Assembly: GCF_000196455.1 (NCBI RefSeq)
Contig: NC_014614.1
Coordinates: 2,375,001 to 2,439,000, forward strand
DNA length: 64,000 nt
Direction of reading: 5' to 3'
DNA from: Acetoanaerobium sticklandii
Lineage (GTDB): Bacteria; Bacillota; Clostridia; Peptostreptococcales; Filifactoraceae
The notes beneath the pieces were generated by a model, which was given only the letters and a program-made list of their open reading frames with translations, had not been told where the DNA came from and did not search any database. The translations under genes and the position numbers were made by a program. Positions 33,577-42,137 of the stretch are shown piece by piece. Each line of letters opens with the position of its first letter. Position 1 is the first letter of the stretch.

Positions 33577-35133
33577 CTATACAATTTTTGTAGTCCATGT
33601 CTCACAGTTCCATACATCAGATACTATATCTTGATAGAACTCAGGCTCATGACAAATTAAAAGTATGCTTCCTTTGTACGCCTTTAGTGCTCTTTTAAGC
33701 TCATCCTTTGCATCTACATCAAGATGATTTGTCGGCTCATCTAGAACTAGTAGATTAGTTTCGTTGTTGATTAGTTTACAAAGTCTTACTTTCGCTTGCT
33801 CTCCACCACTTAGCACCACTATCTTACTTTCTATGTGCTTGGTAGTAAGCCCACATTTTGCAAGAGCTGCTCTTATGTCTCTTTGATCCATCGAAGGGAA
33901 TTCTCCCCATACTTCTTCTATACAAGTATTATAGTTTGCTTCCTTCATCTCTTGCTCGAAATATCCTATATACAAATAGTCCCCCATCTCAACTGAGCCA
34001 GAAACAGGCGGAATCTCACCTAGTATACTTCTTAGAAGAGTAGTCTTTCCAAGACCATTAGCTCCCATAAGAGCTATTTTTTGACCTCTTTCCATACGCA
34101 AGTTCAGTGGCTTTGAAAGTGGCTCATCATATCCTATCACAAGGTCTTTTGTTTCAAATATAAGCTTTCCTGATGCTCTAGACATTTTGAAGTTAAACTC
34201 TGGCTTAGGTCTATCTTTTGCTAGCTCTATTACATCCATTTTGTCTAGCTTCTTCTGTCTAGACATAGCCATATTTCTAGTTGCAACTCTAGCTTTATTC
34301 CTCTGAACAAAATCCTTCAAGTCCTCTATCTCTTGCTGTTGTTTTTTGTAAGCAGATTCTAGCTGGGATTTTTTGGCTTCATATACTTTCATAAAGTCAT
34401 CATAGCTACCCACATATCTATCTAGCTTTTGGTTCTCCATATGGTAAATTAAGTTGATTACACTATTTAAAAACGCCATATCATGCGATATCAAAATAAA
34501 AGCATTTTCGTATTCCTGAAGATAACGCTTAAGCCATTCTATATGCTGTTCATCTAAGTAGTTCGTAGGCTCATCTAGAAGGAGAATATCAGGTTTTTCT
34601 AGCAGCAATTTTGCAAGCAGAATTTTTGTTCTTTGACCACCACTTAGGTCGTTTACTTGCTTATCTAGTCCTATATCAGCTATTCCTAGTCCTCTTGCTA
34701 TTTCTTCAACCTTTGAGTCTATAATGTAAAAATCGTTATGGTCCAAAATGTCCTGTATGTTTCCTACATCTTCAAGCATTATATTTAGCTCGTTTTCATC
34801 GACATCTCCCATTTTCCCATAGATTTGGTTCATCTCTTCCTCTAGGTCATATAAATATTTGAACGCTCCTTTTAATGCATCTCTTATAGTCATACCTTTT
34901 TCAAGAACTGTATGCTGGTCTAGATAACCTACCCTCACACGTTTTGACCACTCTATGACTCCAGCATCTGGCTCAATCTGGTGAGTGATTATCTTCATGA
35001 AGCTGGATTTTCCCTCTCCATTGGCACCGATTAATCCTATATGCTCTCCTTTTAATAACCTAAATGACACATTGTCAAATATAGCTCTGTCTCCAAATCC
35101 ATGACTCAAATTTTTTACATTTAAAATACTCAT
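33577..35133 (-). CDS. ABC-F family ATPase (translation factor type)
   Basis: This 518-residue protein has two ABC ATPase domains in one chain and no membrane part, the ABC-F format. Domain 1 has GANGEGKSSF, NDLSGGQRTKI and LLLDEPTNYLD; domain 2 has GANGLGKTTL, LSGGEQAKVRL and LVLDEPTNHLD. The linker (about 235-300) is basic and helical, including the P-site-reaching tip. It is of the YbiT/YkpA size. ABC-F proteins act on the ribosome, not in transport. It is the downstream neighbour of an M3 peptidase and another ABC-F gene on the same strand. Confidence 0.9.
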   Translation of the reverse strand: MSILNVKNLSHGFGDRAIFDNVSFRLLKGEHIGLIGANGEGKSSFMKIITHQIEPDAGVIEWSKRVRVGYLDQHTVLEKGMTIRDALKGAFKYLYDLEEEMNQIYGKMGDVDENELNIMLEDVGNIQDILDHNDFYIIDSKVEEIARGLGIADIGLDKQVNDLSGGQRTKILLAKLLLEKPDILLLDEPTNYLDEQHIEWLKRYLQEYENAFILISHDMAFLNSVINLIYHMENQKLDRYVGSYDDFMKVYEAKKSQLESAYKKQQQEIEDLKDFVQRNKARVATRNMAMSRQKKLDKMDVIELAKDRPKPEFNFKMSRASGKLIFETKDLVIGYDEPLSKPLNLRMERGQKIALMGANGLGKTTLLRSILGEIPPVSGSVEMGDYLYIGYFEQEMKEANYNTCIEEVWGEFPSMDQRDIRAALAKCGLTTKHIESKIVVLSGGEQAKVRLCKLINNETNLLVLDEPTNHLDVDAKDELKRALKAYKGSILLICHEPEFYQDIVSDVWNCETWTTKIV

Positions 35134-35170
35134 TAATTTTCTCCTTCTTTACATTATCCTATCTTACTTT

Positions 35171-36865
35171 TTATAGCTTTTTATCATCTACCTTATCAAG
35201 GTAGTCATTAATTTGCGGAATTACTGAAGCTATGGTTCCATCCACAAATGGATTCTTTAGATTTGCAACTTCCACTAGCTTTAAGAAAGACTCGCTTCCA
35301 CCAGTTTCGCATAGTCTTACGTATTCGCTCCAAGCTTTTTCTTTATTTTCATTTTGCTTAATCCAGAATTGAAGTGCGCATACTTGAGCCAAAGTGTAGT
35401 CTATATAATAGAAAGGATTTGAAAATATATGTCCTTGTCTAAACCAGTACCCACCCTTTTCTAACAGCTCATTTCCTGCATAGTCTCTCCATGGAAGATA
35501 ATTTTTTTCTATTTCTCTCCACTTTGCTTTTCTCTCATCAGCAGTAGCCTCAGGATTTTCATATATCCAGTGCTGGAATTCATCTACTGTCACTCCATAT
35601 GGAATGAATAAAAGCGCTGAAGCAAGGTGAGAGAATTTGTATTTATCTACATCCTTCTCAAAGAACAGCTCCATCCATGGCCATGCAAAAAACTCCATAC
35701 TCATAGAGTGAATCTCGCAAGCTTCTAATGTAGGCCACACGTATTCTGGCAGCTTGAAATCTCTGCTTTTAAATACCTGAAAAGCATGTCCTGCTTCATG
35801 AGTTAGTACATCTACATCCCCAGAAGTTCCATTGAAATTCGAAAATATAAATGGCGATTTATATTTAGGGAAGAATGTGCAGTATCCACCGCCATCTTTG
35901 CCTTTTTTAGCAACTAAATCAAGTAAATCATTGTCTCTCATATAGTTAAAGAACTCATCAGTATCAGCTGATAATTCCTGATACATTTTTGCTCCCTTGT
36001 CTATAATCCACTGAGGATTTCCTTTAGGCGTAGCGTTTCCAGTCAAGAACTCAAGAGGCTCATCAAAGTACAATAATTTTTCTAAGCCTAGTCTTTCTCT
36101 TTGACGCTCTCTTAGCTTTTGAGCTACTGACACTAGATGGTCTTTCACTTGTTTTCTATAGCCTTTTACCATATCGGCATCGTAGTCTGTTCTAGTTAGC
36201 CTTGCATAGCCTAATTCCACAAAATTTTTGTAACCTAATTTTGTAGCAATCTCATGACGTACTTTAACAAGCCCATCATATATTCTATCAAATTCTGCTT
36301 CGTTGTCTAAGAAAAATTTGCAGTAAGCTTCATTTGCTGACTTTCTAACCTCTCTATCAGAGGATTCCATAAAAGGTGTCATCTGAGATAGGTTTCTTTC
36401 TTCACCTTGAAACATTATCTTAGCAGAGGCTCTAAGCTTTGTATACTGACTTGCTAGCTTATTTTCTTTTTGCATATCCTCGATTATCTCAGGTGAAAAA
36501 GTTTTTAATTTCGTCTGAGCTATATCAAATATATATGAACCCCATTTTTTTTCTAGCTCAGCTTTAAATTTCGAATTCACTAAAGCTTCATAGTATTTAC
36601 TAATCAGTCCTTCATATATCGGGCTAATTTCGTCTATATAATCATTTTGTTTTTCATAGTACTCATCTGTAGTGTCTAACGTATGTCTTACCTGAACTAA
36701 ACTCGCTGCCGTTTCAAAATCTCTTCTTATCTCATTTATTTTCTCCATAACGCTGTCTTGCTCTTCAAAGCTGTCAGCCTTTACAAACTTGTCCAAAAGA
36801 ATGTTAAAATCAGCTTCAATTTTTGTCATATCAGGTCTTTCATAAGCATAATCTTTAAATCCCAT
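35171..36865 (-). CDS. M3 family oligoendopeptidase (PepF-like)
   Basis: This 564-residue zinc metallopeptidase carries the M3 motif THEAGHAFQ (catalytic His-Glu-x-x-His) and the downstream EIHSMSMEFFAWP segment that supplies the third ligand region. It has no signal peptide, so it acts in the cytosol on short peptides, which suits an organism that ferments amino acids and imports peptides. I chose ATG 36865, preceded by GGAGGAG; the open frame begins at 36886. Confidence 0.92.
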   Translation of the reverse strand: MGFKDYAYERPDMTKIEADFNILLDKFVKADSFEEQDSVMEKINEIRRDFETAASLVQVRHTLDTTDEYYEKQNDYIDEISPIYEGLISKYYEALVNSKFKAELEKKWGSYIFDIAQTKLKTFSPEIIEDMQKENKLASQYTKLRASAKIMFQGEERNLSQMTPFMESSDREVRKSANEAYCKFFLDNEAEFDRIYDGLVKVRHEIATKLGYKNFVELGYARLTRTDYDADMVKGYRKQVKDHLVSVAQKLRERQRERLGLEKLLYFDEPLEFLTGNATPKGNPQWIIDKGAKMYQELSADTDEFFNYMRDNDLLDLVAKKGKDGGGYCTFFPKYKSPFIFSNFNGTSGDVDVLTHEAGHAFQVFKSRDFKLPEYVWPTLEACEIHSMSMEFFAWPWMELFFEKDVDKYKFSHLASALLFIPYGVTVDEFQHWIYENPEATADERKAKWREIEKNYLPWRDYAGNELLEKGGYWFRQGHIFSNPFYYIDYTLAQVCALQFWIKQNENKEKAWSEYVRLCETGGSESFLKLVEVANLKNPFVDGTIASVIPQINDYLDKVDDKKL

Positions 36866-36971
36866 AATATCTCCTCCTAGAAACATCTTATTTATAAGCT
36901 TTAAAACTATATTACTTTAAATAATTTATCCATACAATATTATTTTTATGAATTGTTCAAATTATATGAAT

Positions 36972-38882
36972 TTATAAAATTCCTAGTTCTTCAGCTAGTT
37001 CATTAAGATATGCCCATCTTTCCATCAGCTCTTCTAGTAATGAATTTAATCGTTCTTCTTCCTTTGTAAGCTCTGCTAGCTTGACAAAATCAGCTGCATT
37101 TTTTTCCATATCTATTTTTGTCTGAGCAAGTTTTGTTTCAGTCTGCTCTATCTTCTCATCTATAGTGTCAAATTCCTGCTGTTCTTTATAGCTAAACTTA
37201 GTTTTTGCTTTCGGTTTAGCTTCACTGCTTTTATCTTTATCCTTAAGTGAGGCCTTAACAGTCTCAGATGCTGTATCCTCTATAGTCTGTTTTTTCTTCT
37301 CACTGTAATCAGTGTAGTCACCAAAAGATATCTCTATATTACCATCACCTTCAAAAGCAAAAATTTTATCTGCTATTTTATCCAGGAAATATCTATCATG
37401 CGAAACAGTGATTACTGGTCCATTAAACTCGTCAATATAATCCTCTAATATAGCTAGTGTCTGAATATCCAGGTCATTTGTAGGCTCATCTAACAAAAGT
37501 ACATTTGGGCCTTCCATAAGCACTGACAATAAATACAGCCTTCTTCTTTCTCCTCCTGAGAGCTTAGAAATAAATGACCACTGCATATCGCCAGTAAATA
37601 GAAATTTTTCAAGCATCATAGCCGCAGTAATCTTTGTTCCATCTGAGGTTTCTATATATTCAGCTTTATTTTTAATATATTCTATAACCCTTAGACTAGT
37701 GTCCATATCTATATTTTCCTGAGAATAGTAACCTATCTTTATAGTCTCTCCGATTTCTATAGTTCCACTATCTAGGTCTAGCTTTTTAGCTATTGCGTTT
37801 AGTAATGAAGATTTTCCCTCACCATTGTTTCCTACTATTCCTATTCTGTCACCTTTCAGCACTGTGTAAGCAAAGTTTTTTAATACTACCTTGTCTCCAA
37901 AGGATTTTGATATATCATTTATCTCAATTATTTTTCTGCCTAGTCTTTTTCCTGCCACAGATATATCTAGCTTTTCATCAGATGATTTGTCTATTTCAGT
38001 TTCAAGTACCTTAAATCTGTCTTTTCTAGCTTTTTGCTTGGTACGTCTTGCCTCTACACCTTTTCTCATCCAAGCAAGCTCGCTTTTATACAGGCTTTGC
38101 TTTTTTTCTTGAATACGCTTGTCATCAGCTTCTCTTTGAGCTTTTAGCTCTAGAAACTTAGTATAGGCTCCTTGATAAGCATGTAGCTTGCTTTCATCTA
38201 GCTCCCATATTTTGTTTACTACTCTATCTAGGAAATATCTATCATGGGTAACCATCAAAAGTGCACCTTTTCTGTTTGAAAGATAGTCTTCTAGATAGGT
38301 TATGGTTTCATTGTCTATATGGTTAGTAGGCTCGTCCAGTATCAGTAAGTCACAAGGTCTAATAAGGGCTCCTGCCATTGCAACTCTTTTTCTTTGTCCA
38401 CCAGAAAGCTTCCCTATTTTTTTATCAAACTCCATAATCCCAAGCTTCATAAGTACTGTTTTAGCTTCACGCTCTATCTGCCAAGCTTCATTCAAATCCA
38501 TCTTTGCATTTAGCTCCATAAGCCTCATTTGAAGCTTCGTATCACTTGGATTTTTTTCAAGGCTCGAGCTTACATTTTCATATTCTCTTAGTAGCACCAT
38601 AAGAGGCGAGCTACCTTCAAATACTTGCTCTAAAACAGTAATCTCAAAATCAAAATCAGGATTTTGAGCTAGATATTCTATTTTTAAATTGCTAGATTTT
38701 ATAAAGCTTCCTGCATCAGCTTCATCTATACCTGCAATTACTTTTAAAAAACTTGTTTTTCCTGTCCCATTAATCCCGATAAGACCTATCTTATCGCTGT
38801 CATCTATGCCAAAGGCTACTTTATCAAATAATTTCTTTTCTCCATATGCCTTAGAGAGACTTTCTGTTGATAACAAATTCAT
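36972..38882 (-). CDS. ABC-F family ATPase, Uup-like with C-terminal coiled coil
   Basis: This 636-residue protein has two ABC domains (GINGTGKTSFL, KLSGGQRKRVAMAGAL, LLILDEPTNHID; then GNNGEGKSSLL, LSGGERRRLYL, LLLDEPTNDLD) and a C-terminal coiled coil (about 560-636) after a Lys-rich linker, the Uup architecture. Uup proteins act on ribosomes or branched DNA in E. coli. It starts with TAGGAG ahead of ATG 38882. Confidence 0.9.
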   Translation of the reverse strand: MNLLSTESLSKAYGEKKLFDKVAFGIDDSDKIGLIGINGTGKTSFLKVIAGIDEADAGSFIKSSNLKIEYLAQNPDFDFEITVLEQVFEGSSPLMVLLREYENVSSSLEKNPSDTKLQMRLMELNAKMDLNEAWQIEREAKTVLMKLGIMEFDKKIGKLSGGQRKRVAMAGALIRPCDLLILDEPTNHIDNETITYLEDYLSNRKGALLMVTHDRYFLDRVVNKIWELDESKLHAYQGAYTKFLELKAQREADDKRIQEKKQSLYKSELAWMRKGVEARRTKQKARKDRFKVLETEIDKSSDEKLDISVAGKRLGRKIIEINDISKSFGDKVVLKNFAYTVLKGDRIGIVGNNGEGKSSLLNAIAKKLDLDSGTIEIGETIKIGYYSQENIDMDTSLRVIEYIKNKAEYIETSDGTKITAAMMLEKFLFTGDMQWSFISKLSGGERRRLYLLSVLMEGPNVLLLDEPTNDLDIQTLAILEDYIDEFNGPVITVSHDRYFLDKIADKIFAFEGDGNIEISFGDYTDYSEKKKQTIEDTASETVKASLKDKDKSSEAKPKAKTKFSYKEQQEFDTIDEKIEQTETKLAQTKIDMEKNAADFVKLAELTKEEERLNSLLEELMERWAYLNELAEELGIL

Positions 38883-38994
38883 AACTTAAACTCCTACTCA
38901 AAAAAATTTATTTAAAGTTCCTATTTCAATTTATACACTAAGATTTTATTATACCAATTTTGTAAAGTAATTCATATATAAATCCAAAGAAAAA

Positions 38995-39021
38995 CTCCCC
39001 CAGTTCTTATGAATGGGGGAG
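38995..39021 (-). terminator. Terminator of the nitroreductase gene
   Basis: CTCCCCC (38995-39001) pairs with GGGGGAG (39015-39021); on the reverse strand five T follow the stem. Confidence 0.85.
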
Positions 39022-39033
39022 GATTAAACCTAG

Positions 39034-39774
39034 TTATTTGTCATTATCAAATCCTTGCTTTTTAAGTGAAGGATATACTTTAGGGTAATAAACTCTGCTA
39101 TATAAATCCGATAGCTGTTTACTCCAGTTGGTATCTTTTTTTCCTGCTGAGCGTTCAAGCAAATAATTATGGATTATATCGTCATATACATCAATGTCTA
39201 TCATCTGGTCTTTATTATAGGCTTCGTTGTGAACCACTGCTTGAAGAGGAAGTCTAGGCTTCTTTTCTTCTTTGCTTTCTGGAATTCCTATGCACAGTCC
39301 CACTATAGGATAAACATACTGAGGAAGCTCAAGTAATTCTATGACTTCTTCAGGCTCTCTTCTTACTCCTCCTATAGGAACTATTCCATATCCTAGAGAC
39401 TCCGCTACCGCTATTGCATTTCCTGCGGCTAGTCCTACGTCTACAGAGGCTACCATAATGGATTCAACTGACTCTGTGATTTTCAATTCATTATCATTTT
39501 TCTTCGCTGCCAATTTAGCCCTATTGTAATCAGCCACAAAAACTAAAAACACAGGTGCTTCTGCTACCCAGCTTTGGTCTCCTGTAAGCGAGGCTAATTT
39601 ATCCTTTTTTTCTTGGTCCTTTACTAAAATAATACTCCACTGCTGACCATTTACAGATGAAGGAGCTGCTTGAGCCGCTCTTAAAATCATCTCAAGATGT
39701 TTTTCATCTACAGGTTCTTGCTTGTATTTCCTTATTGAGCGATGTTCAGTTAGCACGTCATACACATGAGTCAT
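39034..39774 (-). CDS. NfsA/FRP-type nitroreductase family protein
   Basis: This 246-residue flavoprotein has the nitroreductase features of the oxygen-insensitive NfsA/Frp group: start HRSIRKYKQEPVDEKHLEMI, AAPSSVNGQQWSI for FMN phosphate binding, and LGYGIVPIGGVRREPEEV with GLCIGIP near residue 160. Such enzymes reduce nitro compounds, quinones or flavins with NAD(P)H. It lies upstream of no obvious partner; the ferredoxin gene precedes it on the same strand but has its own terminator. Confidence 0.88.
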   Translation of the reverse strand: MTHVYDVLTEHRSIRKYKQEPVDEKHLEMILRAAQAAPSSVNGQQWSIILVKDQEKKDKLASLTGDQSWVAEAPVFLVFVADYNRAKLAAKKNDNELKITESVESIMVASVDVGLAAGNAIAVAESLGYGIVPIGGVRREPEEVIELLELPQYVYPIVGLCIGIPESKEEKKPRLPLQAVVHNEAYNKDQMIDIDVYDDIIHNYLLERSAGKKDTNWSKQLSDLYSRVYYPKVYPSLKKQGFDNDK

Positions 39775-39842
39775 CTCATATCACCTCATTATTATTCATC
39801 TAACCTTTACTTACCCCATTATGAATAAAAATAAACAAAAAA

Positions 39843-39863
39843 AACGAGGTCTAAGACCTCGTT
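39843..39863 (-). terminator. Terminator of the ferredoxin gene
   Basis: AACGAGGTC (39843-39851) and GACCTCGTT (39855-39863) form a perfect nine-pair stem with three loop bases; on the reverse strand a run of T follows. Confidence 0.88.
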
Positions 39864-39874
39864 ATGTAACAATA

Positions 39875-40045
39875 TTACTCTGGTTGAGGAGCGTCAACTG
39901 GACAAACACCTGCGCATGCTCCACAGTCGATACATGTAGCTGCATCGATAACATATTTGTCATCTCCTGCAGTAATTGCGTTTACTGGGCACTCTGGCTC
40001 GCAAGCTCCACAGCTGATACAAGAATCATTTATTACGTATGCCAT
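39875..40045 (-). CDS. Clostridial 2[4Fe-4S] ferredoxin
   Basis: This 56-residue ferredoxin has the two CxxCxxCxxxCP motifs (CISCGACEPECP and CIDCGACAGVCP) and the standard length for clostridial ferredoxins. It is the low-potential electron carrier of amino-acid fermentation and a likely substrate of the transhydrogenase-like complex encoded at 42-48 kb. I set the start at ATG 40045 (GGAGG upstream); the open frame begins at 40063. It has its own consensus-like promoter and terminator, as expected for an abundant protein. Confidence 0.95.
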   Translation of the reverse strand: MAYVINDSCISCGACEPECPVNAITAGDDKYVIDAATCIDCGACAGVCPVDAPQPE

Positions 40046-40091
40046 ATTAAATTCCTCCTTCAATTTTCTATAGAATAATTAACTTAGGTTG

Positions 40092-40120
40092 ATTATATCA
40101 TGCCTTATAATGTCTGTAAA
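40092..40120 (-). promoter_or_regulatory. Sigma-A promoter of the ferredoxin gene
   Basis: The reverse strand has TTTACA (40120-40115), a 17-base spacer and TATAAT (40097-40092), about 40 bases before the coding start. Confidence 0.75.
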
Positions 40121-40451
40121 TACTGTATTCTAGCGATAATTTTTCTCATTTGAGTGACGATTATCGATAAAAAGTTTCAATTGTGTGACTATGTTTTGAA
40201 ATAAATTAAATAAATCCATATTAAATTTATAGGATTAGTGAAGGAAAATTTTATAAAACTTGCAATAACTTATAATTTTTATACATATCTATGTTTTTAT
40301 ATGACTCATATTTAATCCGAAAGTGTCATACATTTAAGTAAAGTATGTTTATCTAATTCAGCTGTATATTTTGAATATTTAACTAACTGAATAGTTTGCA
40401 ATTTCTTTATTCATAAACCCACTATGGCGAAGAAATTCTTTTAAAAAGCTG
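40121..40451. other. Divergent intergenic region, no gene seen
   Basis: The AT-rich stretch between the ferredoxin and glutamate dehydrogenase promoters contains no convincing ORF with a ribosome-binding site, no tRNA and no terminator. Regulatory sites may lie here, but none is recognisable. Confidence 0.5.
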
Positions 40452-40590
40452 TTACAAATACATATCCTATATGTTATAATCTAAGTCAAGAGTGGGAAAA
40501 CGTTATATATTAACTTCTTGTGGCTATAAGTGTCACTCTTTAAAAATTTATCTTTATGATAATACTTTAATAAATGGAGGAGAGATCGGA
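40452..40590 (+). promoter_or_regulatory. Promoter and leader of glutamate dehydrogenase
   Basis: TTACAA (40452-40457), a 17-base spacer and TATAAT (40475-40480) predict a start near 40487 and a leader of about 104 bases. The leader begins with AAGAGTG (40488-40494), which pairs with CACTCTT (40534-40540); the loop contains GTTA-TATAT-TAAC. GGAGGAGAG is the ribosome-binding site. Confidence 0.6.
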
Positions 40591-41937
40591 ATGAAACAGT
40601 ATATTAATGGTGTTTTCGAAAAGGTTAAAGCTAGAAACGCGCATGAACCTGAATTCCTACAAGCAGTAGAAGAGGTTTTTGTTTCTCTTGAGCCAGTACT
40701 TGCAAAAAGACCTGAGTGGGTTAAAGCTAACATTCTTGAAAGAATTGTTGAGCCTGAAAGACAAATCATGTTCAGAGTACCTTGGGTAGATGACAATGGA
40801 GCTATTCAAGTTAACAGAGGTTATAGAGTACAATTTAACGGAGCTATCGGACCTTACAAAGGTGGAATCCGTTTCCATCACACTGTTTACATAGGAATCA
40901 TTAAATTCCTTGGTTTCGAGCAAATCTTCAAGAACTCACTTACTGGACTTCCAATAGGTGGAGGAAAAGGTGGAGCTGACTTCGATCCAAGAGGAAAATC
41001 AGATGCTGAAATTATGCGTTTCTGCCAAAGCTTCATGACTGAGCTATACAGACACATCGGACCAGATGTAGACGTTCCAGCTGGAGACATCGGAGTTGGT
41101 GGAAGAGAAGTTGGATATATGTACGGACAATACAGAAGAATCCGTGGAGCTTTCGAAAACGGCGTTCTTACTGGAAAAGGTATGTCTTATGGTGGTTCTC
41201 TAATCAGACCAGAAGCTACAGGGTTTGGAGTTACTTACTTCGCTAACGAAATGTTAAAGCATGAAGGAATGAATTTCGAAGGTAAAACTGTTTCTGTTTC
41301 AGGTTTCGGAAACGTTGCTTGGGGAGCATGTATCAAAGTTAGAGATCTAGGCGGAAAAGTTGTTACTCTTTCTGGTCCAGATGGATATATATATGATGCA
41401 GATGGTATTACTACTGATGAGAAAATCAATTTCATGGTAGAAATGAGAAACTCTGGTAGAGATAAAGTTCAAGATTATGCTGACAAGTTTGGTGTTGAGT
41501 TCTTCCCTGGCGAAAAACCATGGGGCAGAAAAGTTGATATCGTTATGCCTTGTGCAACTCAAAATGATATTCACTTAGAGCATGCTAAACTAATCGTTGA
41601 CAACGGAATCAAATTCCTAGTTGAGGCTGCTAACATGCCTACTACTAATGAGGCTCTTACTTTCCTACAAGAAAAAGGAGTTCTTATCGGACCTGCTAAA
41701 GCGGCTAACGCTGGTGGAGTTGCTACTTCAGCTCTAGAAATGTCTCAAAACTCAATGAGATACAACTGGACTGCAGAAGAAGTTGACGCTAAATTACATC
41801 AAATCATGATCAACATCCATGACAACGCAGCTAAAGCAGCTGAAGAGTTTGGATTCGGATATAACCTTGTTGCTGGAGCTAACATCGCTGGTTTTGTTAA
41901 AGTAGCAGATGCTATGTGTGCACAAGGAGATTATTAA
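40591..41937 (+). CDS. gdhA: Glutamate dehydrogenase
   Basis: This 448-residue enzyme interconverts glutamate and 2-oxoglutarate plus ammonia with a nicotinamide cofactor. It is of the hexameric family I (Clostridium symbiosum/E. coli size). The catalytic region has FKNSLTGLPIGGGKGGADFDP with the active-site lysine, and the dinucleotide fold has SVSGFGNVAWGACIKV. In glutamate-fermenting clostridia the enzyme is NAD-dependent and catabolic, but cofactor choice is not decided here. The codon use is strongly biased (many GGA, GCT, CTT), typical of high expression. The ATG at 40591 has an excellent GGAGGAG; the frame extends upstream to 40492 without support. Confidence 0.95.
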   Translation: MKQYINGVFEKVKARNAHEPEFLQAVEEVFVSLEPVLAKRPEWVKANILERIVEPERQIMFRVPWVDDNGAIQVNRGYRVQFNGAIGPYKGGIRFHHTVYIGIIKFLGFEQIFKNSLTGLPIGGGKGGADFDPRGKSDAEIMRFCQSFMTELYRHIGPDVDVPAGDIGVGGREVGYMYGQYRRIRGAFENGVLTGKGMSYGGSLIRPEATGFGVTYFANEMLKHEGMNFEGKTVSVSGFGNVAWGACIKVRDLGGKVVTLSGPDGYIYDADGITTDEKINFMVEMRNSGRDKVQDYADKFGVEFFPGEKPWGRKVDIVMPCATQNDIHLEHAKLIVDNGIKFLVEAANMPTTNEALTFLQEKGVLIGPAKAANAGGVATSALEMSQNSMRYNWTAEEVDAKLHQIMINIHDNAAKAAEEFGFGYNLVAGANIAGFVKVADAMCAQGDY

Positions 41938-41965
41938 TATTTAATTAATTCATAATTGAATTTCA

Positions 41966-41995
41966 AAAAGCACAGGCGAATTTGCCTGTGCTTTT
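41966..41995 (+). terminator. Terminator of gdhA
   Basis: AAAAGCACAGGC (41966-41977) pairs perfectly with GCCTGTGCTTTT (41984-41995), followed by T-rich sequence. Confidence 0.92.
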
Positions 41996-42050
41996 TATTG
42001 TAAATAAATATTAATTTTAGAGTTAAATATCCCTATAAAAAATTTTTCGT

Positions 42051-42086
42051 AAAAAAGGAGCTGTTTTTAAACAGTCTCCTTTTTTA
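42051..42086 (-). terminator. Terminator of the transhydrogenase-like operon
   Basis: AAAAAAGGAG and CTGTTT pair with AAACAG and CTCCTTTTTT with a single bulged T; on the reverse strand a T-run follows, 52 bases after the stop of the large subunit gene. Confidence 0.75.
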
Positions 42087-42137
42087 TTTATATAGAAATT
42101 CGGTCTTAATTTTGTTGTTTATATAGAAGTTCTTATT

